From IMG/VR virus record IMGVR_UViG_3300044655_001613, positions 1 to 28,590 of that record: DNA of 28,590 bases; one strand, written 5' to 3'. A program made the position numbers and the translations under genes. Under the pieces are notes generated by a model. That model was given only the letters and a program-made list of their open reading frames with translations. It made no database searches and was not told the origin of the DNA. This document shows, piece after piece, positions 22,742 through 28,590 of this stretch (position 1 is its first letter; every line of letters starts with the position of its first letter). This stretch comes from a virus.

Positions 22742-24861
22742 TGAATAATTTATACGCATCTTTAGAAGAACGTTATGGATTGCCTGAAGGCACTTTATCA
22801 GCCGTTGAAAATGTAGAAAGCGGTGGAAAAGATACTGCTGTAAGTCCAAAAGGCGCAAAAGGTAGATTTCAATTTATGCCTGATACTGCAAAAGCTTATG
22901 GGGTAGACACTTCTGATCCTATAAGTTCTGCGTATGGTGCAGCACAATATTTATCTGATTTAACTAAACAATATGGAAGCGTGCAAGCCGCATTAGCTCA
23001 TTACAATGGTGGCACAAAAGCAGGTCAAGCTGTATCTCAAGGTCAAGAACCTCCAGCGCTAGAAACTAAAAATTATCTTACTAAAGTTACATCTAAACTT
23101 ACAACTCCTCAAGATTTAGAGTGGAGTCCAATTGAAGCAAGCCCTCAAGCACAACAAGAAATACCTTCTGATTTAGAATGGTCTTCTGTTTCTGAATCCT
23201 CAAAAGATATGACTAAAAAAGAACCTAATAAATTTGAAAAAATGTCTTTTGGCCAACAATCTATTGAAGGTTTAAAAAAATCATTTAGAGATTTAAGTTT
23301 AGGCGCAAAACAATTAGTGGATATGCCTGTAAAAGAAATTGCAGAAAGATATCCTGAAACTGTTTCTGCTTTAGATAAATTTGGTTCTAAATTTGGATTG
23401 CCAACTGCAAAAGAAAGTATTGAGCAAACACCAAAAGAAATATTAAAAGAACGTGAAGAGTTTGCGCCATTAATGAAAACAGGTGGCGGAATTACAGGAC
23501 ATATTGCTGGTGACGTTGGAACATCTTTAGTTGGTGGATTGGCTTTAAAAGGATTGGGTGCATTAAAAGCAGGTCAAGCATTATTAAACCCATCTACTTA
23601 TAAAGCTGCCGCAGGTCTTGGTGCTGTGCAAGGTGCATTACAACCTACTTTACCTGAAGAAAACAAAACATTTAATACCGCAGCTGGAGCAGCGGCAGGA
23701 ATGTTAGGTTTAGGCGCTGTAAATGCAATTGGAAGAGTTGCTCAACCTGTAAAAGATACTCTTGGAAAAATTGGTCAAGAATCAGTTGATATTCTTAAAA
23801 AAGCTGGCGTTCCTTTAGATGCAGCACAAACAACAGGATCAGCATTGTTAGGTAGAATTAAAGCTGCTTTAAATGACAACCCATTAACAGCAGGAGCAGA
23901 AAATTTATTCACTTCAACTCAAAAATTAGCATATAACAAAGCTATTGCAAAAACTATGGGTGAAGATGCTTCTCAAATTACTCCAGGCGTTATTGCTAAT
24001 GCAAAACAAAGAATTGGAAATATTTATGATTCTATTGCAGATAAAATTAATATTAATGTTGATAATAAATTTTTAAGCAATCTTGCGTCTTTAGACGATG
24101 AAGCTAAAAATGTTTTAAATGATTCTCAATATGGAATTGTTGATAAAAACATTAAAAATATTATGGAAAAAGCTGCAAAAGAAGGAAACCAATTAAGTGG
24201 CCAACAATATCAAGCTATAAAAAGAACTCTTGATAAATTATCAAAAAGCGCAGATACCGATGTTGCGTCTTATGCTCGTGATTTAAGAGATGTATTAAAT
24301 AAAGGTTTAAGTGATTCAGCAGAAACTTCAGGAAACAAAACTTTGGTTGCCCAATTAAAAGAAGCCAATAAACAATGGGGTAATATGCGAAAAATTGAAG
24401 ATATTGCATTAAAAGATGTTGAAGGAAATATTAGCCCTTCACTACTTTATAATTCACTTGCAACCAAAGGTAAGCGTAATGCTTTCTATGCAGAGGATCA
24501 AGAATTAGCTAAATTAGCTGCCGCAGGAAAAATGATTTTACCAAGCAAAGTGCCTAATAGTGGAACTGTTGCAAGAATAGCAGCTCAAGCAGCTCCTGCT
24601 TTAGCTACAGGTGCAGCTTATGGTGCATACAAAGGTGACTGGGAAAGTGCCGCTCAAGGCGCAGCTTTAGGTTACGCTTTACCAAAAGCTATGCAAAAAG
24701 TTATAAACAATCCTTCTGCTGCATTGTATTTAGAAAGAGGATTAAAACCAGGCGCATTAAGAACAACATTGGAACTGCCTAAAAAACTTCAAGGGCAAAG
24801 AATTCCAATTTCAGATTTTAATGCCTATTTACAATCTGTTCCACGAGAAAAGAAAGAATAA
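22741..24861 (+). CDS. Ejection protein with lytic transglycosylase domain
   Basis: 706 residues. Residues 1-115 are an SLT-type lysozyme-like domain: VENVESGG with the catalytic Glu at 26, GAKGRFQFMPDTAKAYG, SAYGAAQYL and ALAHYNGG. It would cleave the peptidoglycan glycan strand during DNA entry. The rest is helical with Ala/Gly-rich, weakly hydrophobic stretches (GGITGHIAGDVGTSLVGGLALKGLGALK; AAGAAAGMLGLGAVNAIG; AAQAAPALATGAAYGAYKG) that could insert into membranes. The pair of transglycosylase and long helical tail is known from virion-associated lysins (T7 gp16 kind). No signal peptide, as expected for an ejected protein. Starts by overlapping the preceding stop. Confidence 0.85.
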   Translation: MNNLYASLEERYGLPEGTLSAVENVESGGKDTAVSPKGAKGRFQFMPDTAKAYGVDTSDPISSAYGAAQYLSDLTKQYGSVQAALAHYNGGTKAGQAVSQGQEPPALETKNYLTKVTSKLTTPQDLEWSPIEASPQAQQEIPSDLEWSSVSESSKDMTKKEPNKFEKMSFGQQSIEGLKKSFRDLSLGAKQLVDMPVKEIAERYPETVSALDKFGSKFGLPTAKESIEQTPKEILKEREEFAPLMKTGGGITGHIAGDVGTSLVGGLALKGLGALKAGQALLNPSTYKAAAGLGAVQGALQPTLPEENKTFNTAAGAAAGMLGLGAVNAIGRVAQPVKDTLGKIGQESVDILKKAGVPLDAAQTTGSALLGRIKAALNDNPLTAGAENLFTSTQKLAYNKAIAKTMGEDASQITPGVIANAKQRIGNIYDSIADKININVDNKFLSNLASLDDEAKNVLNDSQYGIVDKNIKNIMEKAAKEGNQLSGQQYQAIKRTLDKLSKSADTDVASYARDLRDVLNKGLSDSAETSGNKTLVAQLKEANKQWGNMRKIEDIALKDVEGNISPSLLYNSLATKGKRNAFYAEDQELAKLAAAGKMILPSKVPNSGTVARIAAQAAPALATGAAYGAYKGDWESAAQGAALGYALPKAMQKVINNPSAALYLERGLKPGALRTTLELPKKLQGQRIPISDFNAYLQSVPREKKE

Positions 24862-24864
24862 TAT

Positions 24865-25596
24865 ATGTCAGTCAATCTATCACCCATAGGCAACGGAGTT
24901 AGCTTTTTAGGCGTCACAGGCCTACCATTATCAGGTGGCAAGCTATATAGTTACCAAGCTGGCTCATCTACACCGTTAGCTACATACACAACTGTTAGTG
25001 GAACAATAGCTAATGCTAATCCAATTATATTAGGAACTGACGGTAGAGCGCCTAATGAAATTTGGCTAACTTTTGGCTATAACTATAAATTTATATTACA
25101 AGACTCAGCTGGCGCAACAATTGCTACTTACGATGACATATATGGTATTTTAGGAACTATTCCTGCTGTTGCATCCGTATTGCCTACAGGCATGATTCTT
25201 TTATGGTCAGGTTCAATTGGTTCTATTCCTGCTGGATTTTTATTATGTGACGGAAATAACTCAACACCTGACCTTCGCAATCGTTTTGTTATTGGTGCTG
25301 GTTCTACTTATTCAGTTAATCAAACAGGTGGTAGTGCAGATGCAATTGTGGTATCTCATACACATACTGCAACGGTAACTGATCCTGGCCATAATCATAC
25401 AGTAGTAGTTGGAAATCAAAGCGCTGTAAATGGTTCTGTTTCAGGTGGCGGCAGTATTGCAACTACTAGCCCATCTACTCTTACAACAGCAACTAATACA
25501 ACAGGCATCACAGTTGCAAACGCAACATCAGGCACAAGCGGAACAGGTGCTAACCTTCCTCCGTATTATGCACTTTGCTACATTATGAAGAGTTAA
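24865..25596 (+). CDS. Tail spike/collar protein with metal-binding HxH motifs
   Basis: 243 residues. Residues ~1-95 (GGKLYSYQAGSSTPLATYTTVSGTIANANPIILGTDGRAPNEIWLTFGYNYKFILQDSAGATIATYDDIYGI) match the pattern of the P22-tailspike-type head-binding region. Residues ~108-165 are a tail-collar domain: PTGMILLWSG, IPAGFLLCDGNNSTPDLRNRFVIGAG. Next comes HTHTATVTDPGHNH, the HxH signature that binds iron along the axis of trimeric phage fibres such as T4 gp12. The C-terminal end is Thr/Gly-rich and closes with LPPYYALCYIMKS. It probably trims the tail tip and contacts the cell surface. ATG at 24865 is directly downstream of the ejection gene. Confidence 0.8.
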   Translation: MSVNLSPIGNGVSFLGVTGLPLSGGKLYSYQAGSSTPLATYTTVSGTIANANPIILGTDGRAPNEIWLTFGYNYKFILQDSAGATIATYDDIYGILGTIPAVASVLPTGMILLWSGSIGSIPAGFLLCDGNNSTPDLRNRFVIGAGSTYSVNQTGGSADAIVVSHTHTATVTDPGHNHTVVVGNQSAVNGSVSGGGSIATTSPSTLTTATNTTGITVANATSGTSGTGANLPPYYALCYIMKS

Positions 25597-25598
25597 TT

Positions 25599-25766
25599 AT
25601 GGTTAAACATTCACTTACAGAAGTAGATAGTCGTTTAAGCGTTCACGAAGAAATATGCGCTTTAAGATATGAAGAAATTGGCGCAAGACTCAAACGTTTA
25701 GAAAGCATTTTAATGGCAAGCGCAGGCGCTATTATTATTTTATTATTAAGCATAGTTTTAAAATAA
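25599..25766 (+). CDS. Small single-span membrane protein, lysis cassette
   Basis: 55 residues from the ATG at 25599, the start best separated from the upstream gene; an alternative in-frame ATG at 25575 lies inside that gene. The first 36 residues are charged and helical (DSRLSVHEEICALRYEEIGARLKRLESI), the last 19 are hydrophobic (LMASAGAIIILLLSIVLK), so it has one C-terminal membrane span and a cytoplasmic coiled coil. XhlA-type hemolysin/holin accessories combine a coiled coil and a membrane span in this way. It precedes the holin and endolysin genes by a single base. Confidence 0.65.
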   Translation: MVKHSLTEVDSRLSVHEEICALRYEEIGARLKRLESILMASAGAIIILLLSIVLK

Positions 25767-25767
25767 C

Positions 25768-26133
25768 GTGGATCCGATTACCTTACTTGCAACGTTAGGG
25801 CCACTTGCTGTTGATTTAGGCAAGTCTTTAATTAATAAATTTATAGCACCTGATGTATTCAAACCAGCAACCATAGAACAGTATGCTCAAATGAAGCAAA
25901 TTGATTTAGAGTTTTTTAAAGTAATGAATGAAGCTGGTAGTGGCAATCCTTCTTATCCTTGGGTGGAAGCTGCGGTTAGATTAATGCGCCCTATTATTGG
26001 CATTATTGTATTAGGAACATGGGCATACACAGTATTCCATGGCACGATGTCAGATGAAGTTAATAACTTTGCATCCGCAGTTGGTTTTTACTTGTTTGGT
26101 GAGCGTTCACTATTTTACGTTAAAAAGAAATGA
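25768..26133 (+). CDS. Putative holin (3TM-holin family)
   Basis: 121 residues from a GTG start one base after the preceding stop. The N-terminus MDPITLLATLGPLAVDLGKSLINKFIAPDVFKP is followed by a charged helix; one clear membrane span is RPIIGIIVLGTWAYTVF (residues ~74-90) and a weaker hydrophobic segment is FASAVGFYLFGERSLFYV. The pattern W-x-E-A-A-x-R-x-x-R-P-x-I followed by an aromatic membrane span is characteristic of the GTA/phage 3TM holin family. It would collapse the membrane to release endolysin. The next gene, an endolysin, overlaps by four bases (ATGA). Confidence 0.72.
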   Translation: MDPITLLATLGPLAVDLGKSLINKFIAPDVFKPATIEQYAQMKQIDLEFFKVMNEAGSGNPSYPWVEAAVRLMRPIIGIIVLGTWAYTVFHGTMSDEVNNFASAVGFYLFGERSLFYVKKK

Positions 26134-26570
26134 AATTAACTCAGCACTTTACATTAGAGGAGCTTTATGCCTCTGAATATGCTGATCGCAACAACATAGA
26201 CAATATGCCTAAAGATGCAACCATATTAAATAATATAAAATGGTTAGCAGATAACTTGCAAAGGATTAGAAATGTTCTTAATTATCCTATTCATGTTAAT
26301 AGCGCTTATCGTAGCTTACTCGTTAATGCAGGTATTGGAAGTAAGCCTACTTCTAGTCACGTTAAAGGATTGGCTGCGGACATTATATGTCCTGGCTTCG
26401 GTAGTCCTCGTGCTGTGGTGGATGCTATTATTTCTAGTGATATTGAGTATGACCAAGTTATTTTGGAGTATGATAGATGGTGTCATATCGGCTTTGCACC
26501 AAAAGGCGACAAACAAAGATTACAAAAACTAATTATTGATAAATCAGGAACTAGAAAATATGGCAACTAA
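26130..26570 (+). CDS. Peptidase M15A-type endolysin
   Basis: 146 residues. The peptidase M15A signature is complete: SSHVKGLAADI gives His77 and Asp84, and WCHIGF gives His119, the zinc ligands; NSAYRSLLVNAGIGSKP is the conserved preceding loop. These enzymes are zinc L,D- or D,D-peptidases that cut peptide stems of peptidoglycan. The start overlaps the putative holin by four bases, the usual lysis-cassette coupling. There is no signal peptide, so export through the holin is expected. It belongs to the same cassette as the two membrane genes before it. Confidence 0.93.
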   Translation: MKLTQHFTLEELYASEYADRNNIDNMPKDATILNNIKWLADNLQRIRNVLNYPIHVNSAYRSLLVNAGIGSKPTSSHVKGLAADIICPGFGSPRAVVDAIISSDIEYDQVILEYDRWCHIGFAPKGDKQRLQKLIIDKSGTRKYGN

Positions 26571-26709
26571 AATGAAACTTGAAGAATTAAAACCTTCTAT
26601 TAGACATGAAAAAAAAGAATACGTTGTTGAGCGTCAAATTAAAGAGCTAAAGCAAGAATTAAAAGCTCATATTAAAACGCCAATGTCTAAAGCACACCCT
26701 AAAAAATAG
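26560..26709 (+). CDS. Small basic coiled-coil protein, lysis region
   Basis: 49 residues, Lys/Glu-rich, with EYVVERQIKELKQELKAHIK predicted as a short coiled coil. The start overlaps the endolysin end by 11 bases; a second in-frame ATG at 26572 would give 45 residues. No hydrophobic segment, so it is unlikely to be a spanin by itself. Its stop TAG overlaps a GTG start of the next candidate by one base (TAGTG). Function unknown. Confidence 0.55.
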   Translation: MATKMKLEELKPSIRHEKKEYVVERQIKELKQELKAHIKTPMSKAHPKK

Positions 26710-26819
26710 TGGATGACTTTGCTTTTGTTTGCGTATCGTTTGTCACTACTATGTGCCTTCTTTGCATTGTTAGCATACCTTTACGTTTCATTCTAGAATA
26801 TGTTATTTGCTATTGGTAA
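26709..26819 (+). CDS. Tiny hydrophobic protein at end of lysis cassette (candidate)
   Basis: 36 residues from a GTG overlapping the previous stop. Sequence: DDFAFVCVSFVTTMCLLCI, VSIPLRFILEYVICYW, one long membrane span with four cysteines. A second hydrophobic frame, 27 residues from ATG at 26713 (MTLLLFAYRLSLLCAFFALL), lies within it in another frame. Neither has a clear Shine-Dalgarno, and no lipoprotein box is visible. It could be a small lysis membrane protein, or chance coding in a T-rich leader. Confidence 0.35.
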   Translation: MDDFAFVCVSFVTTMCLLCIVSIPLRFILEYVICYW

Positions 26820-26820
26820 A

Positions 26821-26843
26821 TAAAAAAGGGCATTTCTGCCCTT
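26821..26843 (-). terminator. Terminator at the convergent junction, U-run on minus strand
   Basis: AAGGGCA-TTTC-TGCCCTT is a 7-bp stem. On the minus strand it reads AAGGGCAGAAATGCCCTTTTTT, a textbook intrinsic terminator for the leftward genes; on the plus strand the hairpin is followed by AATTAAT only, so it could still weakly stop the rightward genes. Confidence 0.85.
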
Positions 26844-26897
26844 AATTAATGGTGGATAAGTTTTTCTGAGGAACGCTATTCACCCTATTTAAAATAA

Positions 26898-26969
26898 CTA
26901 TTTATTCATTACATACATAGTTACTTCAAATCCAAATCTCATTTCAGTAGCTGCTGGAGTTGTCCACAT
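26898..26969 (-). CDS. pqqA: PqqA-like PQQ precursor peptide
   Basis: A 23-residue gene in the gap between lysis genes and the 2OG oxygenase. On the minus strand ATG is at 26969-26967 and TAG at 26900-26898. The peptide starts MWTTPAATEMRF and continues GFEVTMYVMNK. The W-x-x-P N-terminus, the G-F-E-V-T-M-Y core and the basic C-terminus match bacterial PqqA (for example MWxKPAxxDLRxGxEVTxY in known sequences). Glu15 and Tyr19, spaced by three residues, are those that PqqE crosslinks and that become pyrroloquinoline quinone. A Shine-Dalgarno AAAGGA lies at 26983-26978, 8 bases upstream. Genes for PqqB, C, D or E are not in the window, so host enzymes would have to process it. It is the last gene before a strong leftward terminator. 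Confidence 0.88.
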   Translation of the reverse strand: MWTTPAATEMRFGFEVTMYVMNK

Positions 26970-26987
26970 AATATTTGTCCTTTATCT

Positions 26988-27011
26988 GTAACAAGCAAAA
27001 TTACTTGTTAC
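26988..27011 (-). promoter_or_regulatory. Inverted repeat in the pqqA 5' leader
   Basis: GTAACAAG and CTTGTTAC form a perfect 8-bp stem around an 8-base loop, ending four bases before the AAAGGA Shine-Dalgarno of pqqA. There is no U-run, so it is not a standard terminator. It could be an operator, an RNA processing site that separates pqqA from the upstream oxygenase gene, or an mRNA stabiliser. Confidence 0.5.
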
Positions 27012-27055
27012 GCAAATTATGGCTTTTTTGCAAGACAAAACCATCAAGAAAATCA

Positions 27056-27595
27056 TTAATTATTCTTTACCTGTAAAACGCAATTAATCACAATTCTATT
27101 TACATGATCTTTAGGTGGAGTTGCGTTATGAAACACATTAGATTTAAACCATGCACAGTTTCCAGCTTTAGGTTTAATTCTTTCCACAACTTCAGTTTTA
27201 TCTTTGTTATAAATAATAGTATCGCCATCTGAATCATTAACATAATAAATAAAAGTTACAAAGTCATCTTTAGTAAGCTCAACATCTGTGTGAACCGCTA
27301 GTTTATTTTGCTCTTCAGTCAATATTCTTTGCGTCATCATATTTATTTTAATTCTATAAATATTAGTTATTTCAAATCCTGTGTGCATTTCAAAAAAATA
27401 CAATAAAGGTTTAATCTTTTCAAAGTGTTCGCTTGTATATCCATATTCATTTTTAATAACATGAACTAATTGAAATATACCGTCTTGGCCTTCGTAGGTA
27501 GAATTCTTATTGAAGAACCATGCAAAATTGACATGATCTATTAAATTCTGCAATAAAACCTTAAAGGAATCAGGAATAAACTTTTCAATCAACAT
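27056..27595 (-). CDS. 2OG-Fe(II) oxygenase-like protein
   Basis: 179 residues. The double-stranded beta-helix iron site is complete: HTD (His102, Asp104), a distal His156 in VFHNATPP, and Arg167 in NRIVINCVLQ, which would bind the 2-oxoglutarate carboxylate. Between them lie FVTFIYYVNDSDGDTIIYN and KAGNCAWF, the usual G-x-T-x-I-Y strand. Family members hydroxylate proteins, nucleic acids or small molecules; the substrate is not evident. Similar phage enzymes are known from T4-like cyanophages. It overlaps the preceding DUF6378 gene by 11 bases and ends 87 bases upstream of pqqA, so it is the closest upstream gene of the pqqA transcript. Its start is the first ATG after the overlap. Confidence 0.88.
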   Translation of the reverse strand: MLIEKFIPDSFKVLLQNLIDHVNFAWFFNKNSTYEGQDGIFQLVHVIKNEYGYTSEHFEKIKPLLYFFEMHTGFEITNIYRIKINMMTQRILTEEQNKLAVHTDVELTKDDFVTFIYYVNDSDGDTIIYNKDKTEVVERIKPKAGNCAWFKSNVFHNATPPKDHVNRIVINCVLQVKNN

Positions 27596-27845
27596 TTTTA
27601 AGTCTTTCTGATACTAAAGTGGCATAACCAGCAATATCATCCCAATGATCTTTATAATTAGGGTTGCCATATAAGATTCTGCTTAACTTAACCAAGATCA
27701 TATGGATTGCTTCTTTTTGATCCGCTTCTAAATCATTCCAAGCATTTTTGCTAATAATATCTTGAACTTTCTCAATAAAACGTGATTTAGCCATAAAATC
27801 ACCATGAGTTTCTTCACGTTCTGTCAGTATAGGGCTATTTCGCAT
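27585..27845 (-). CDS. DUF6378-like phage protein
   Basis: 86 residues from the ATG at 27845-27843, which has AAGAGG nine bases before it; reading upstream would overlap SprT in a different frame and give no conserved sequence. The signature TEREETHGDFMAKS, IHMILVKLSRILYGNPNYKDHWDDIAGYATLVSERL matches the DUF6378 family of phage proteins (R-x-x-THGD, K-x-x-RI-x-x-G, DHWDDIAGYA). These proteins are all-helical; some annotations place them near nucleotide metabolism or DNA modification, but the activity is unknown. The stop overlaps the oxygenase start, and the gene follows SprT by one base, forming one leftward operon. Confidence 0.83.
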   Translation of the reverse strand: MRNSPILTEREETHGDFMAKSRFIEKVQDIISKNAWNDLEADQKEAIHMILVKLSRILYGNPNYKDHWDDIAGYATLVSERLKNVD

Positions 27846-27846
27846 T

Positions 27847-28191
27847 TTAAAGCCTCTTAGGGTCGAAACCGTAAATTGTGGATATTTGGTCAGCCAACTT
27901 ATAAAAAGCTTTGCCATGCGCATCCCAATGCTTATAACCTTTGTTATAAAGCGCAAGGTGACACATTTCATGCAATAAAGTTTCTGAAATTGTAGAAAAA
28001 TGCAAACAACGGCCTTTTGAGATTTCTATAGTTAAATGAGGATCACAATTAAAATAACCATAAGCGGTTGAATCATTAATTATTTTCCATTTTATTTTTC
28101 TAGCGGTGGGTAGATCATAGCGATCAAAAGGTGGCATGAGTCTAAACGCTGAATAAAGAGCTGCAATATATTTAGCGCTTAATAATGTCAT
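27847..28191 (-). CDS. SprT-like zinc metallopeptidase
   Basis: 114 residues from the ATG at 28191, preceded by AAAGG; an in-frame start at 28215 would add eight residues and overlap the upstream gene. The catalytic motif is LLHEMCHLALY (His74, Glu75, His78) and the third ligand is His92 in DAHGKAF. This is the compact SprT/Wss1-like protease domain without the zinc-ribbon. SprT-like proteases, including eukaryotic SPRTN, can cut proteins crosslinked to DNA; phage versions are found beside DNA repair genes. Cleavage of host proteins is the alternative. Here it is next to a metallophosphoesterase, in the same operon. Confidence 0.85.
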   Translation of the reverse strand: MTLLSAKYIAALYSAFRLMPPFDRYDLPTARKIKWKIINDSTAYGYFNCDPHLTIEISKGRCLHFSTISETLLHEMCHLALYNKGYKHWDAHGKAFYKLADQISTIYGFDPKRL

Positions 28192-28193
28192 TT

Positions 28194-28590
28194 TTAACCT
28201 TTCCAGCTTACCCATTCTGATTTATCTGAATTTTCAAACGATACATCCACATTGACAGGCATTGAAAAAGTAATGCCATGATAAGGATGCGTTATCCATA
28301 AAGCTTGCCTTGGTGGTTCAAACCCAAAGTTATTGCTATAGGCATATTCACAATACCCTTTTAAAGACCCATTTACAATAAGTCTTTCTAATTGTATTAA
28401 TTGGTGGAAGTGACCGATTATCATAGTATCGTATTCCATATCAATTTGAGCATTTCTAGACCGCTTTTTATGGTCACCACGAATAATAGGCCCTAAAGCA
28501 CCAATTACTCCGTCACCGCCTCTAAATTGATCGCCATGGGTTAATAGGTATTTATGGTTGTAAATGGCATATAAAGCGTCAGGGCCATCA
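28194..28590 (-). CDS. Metallophosphoesterase, N-terminus outside window
   Basis: The minus-strand frame is open from the right edge to the stop at 28196-28194. Visible calcineurin-like motifs are LLTHGDQFRGGDG (the second half of the binuclear metal site), GVIGALGPIIRGDHKKR and MIIGHFHQ (GHxH near the C-terminal third). The start and the first D-x-H motif lie beyond base 28590, so length cannot be judged. An ATG at 28439 is internal because motif sequence precedes it. Family members hydrolyse phosphodiesters; phage members are often nucleases or phosphatases in DNA repair or nucleotide salvage. It is the first gene visible in the leftward operon. Confidence 0.85.
   Translation of the reverse strand, partial: DGPDALYAIYNHKYLLTHGDQFRGGDGVIGALGPIIRGDHKKRSRNAQIDMEYDTMIIGHFHQLIQLERLIVNGSLKGYCEYAYSNNFGFEPPRQALWITHPYHGITFSMPVNVDVSFENSDKSEWVSWKG

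Noticed and set aside
27016-27047. Promoter for pqqA (CATAAT with TTGATG on the minus strand)
   Set aside because: The two boxes are 20 bases apart, outside the usual 16-18; other combinations match only two or three -35 bases.
1-28590. tRNA genes, integrase, att site, repressor
   Set aside because: No convincing cloverleaf, recombinase motif or regulator was seen on either strand by eye.

Overview
The window is a contiguous piece of an AT-rich, tightly packed double-stranded DNA bacteriophage genome with short-tailed (podovirus, P22-like) architecture. Portal, scaffold, coat, a gp4-like adaptor, a gp10-like tail factor, several ejection-type proteins and a spike/collar protein occur in the P22 order. 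No integrase, repressor, tRNA or host chromosomal gene is visible, so nothing here indicates lysogeny. The inferred host is a PQQ-making Gram-negative bacterium, quite possibly a methylotroph of the Methylophilales type. That rests mainly on a tiny gene, absent from a standard ORF scan, that encodes a PqqA-like peptide.

Layout: (1) 1-1534, DNA recombination block: end of ssb, a small zinc-finger protein, NinB and NinG. (2) 1581-2796, small proteins including a phage GroES-like co-chaperonin. (3) 2786-4021, a ParB-domain/DNA-methyltransferase fusion. (4) 4063-10376, packaging and head: small and large terminase, portal, scaffold and coat. (5) 10442-16872, two small beta-rich virion candidates, a fibre-like protein, a three-repeat glycine-rich putative adhesin and two small fibre-associated proteins. 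(6) 16881-20220, gp4-like and gp10-like tail factors carrying extra beta modules, and a small tail-associated protein. (7) 20213-24861, a GNAT-like protein and three ejection-type proteins, the last with a lytic transglycosylase domain. (8) 24865-26819, a spike/collar protein and the lysis cassette (small membrane proteins, a holin candidate, an M15 peptidase endolysin). (9) 26820-28590, a convergent leftward unit: metallophosphoesterase, SprT-like metallopeptidase, DUF6378-like protein, 2OG-Fe(II) oxygenase, then pqqA next to a strong terminator.

All rightward genes run in one direction with frequent stop/start overlaps. Two hairpin terminators lie after the coat gene and after the gene that follows it. 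The rightward and leftward units meet at a hairpin whose uridine run serves the leftward strand.

The main discovery candidate is the 23-codon gene at 26898-26969 (minus). Its product matches PqqA, the ribosomally made precursor of pyrroloquinoline quinone, including the Glu-Val-Thr-Met-Tyr core whose Glu and Tyr become the cofactor. PQQ is the cofactor of methanol dehydrogenases, so the phage may supply more precursor to the host PQQ pathway during infection. Whether this has been described before cannot be checked from the sequence.
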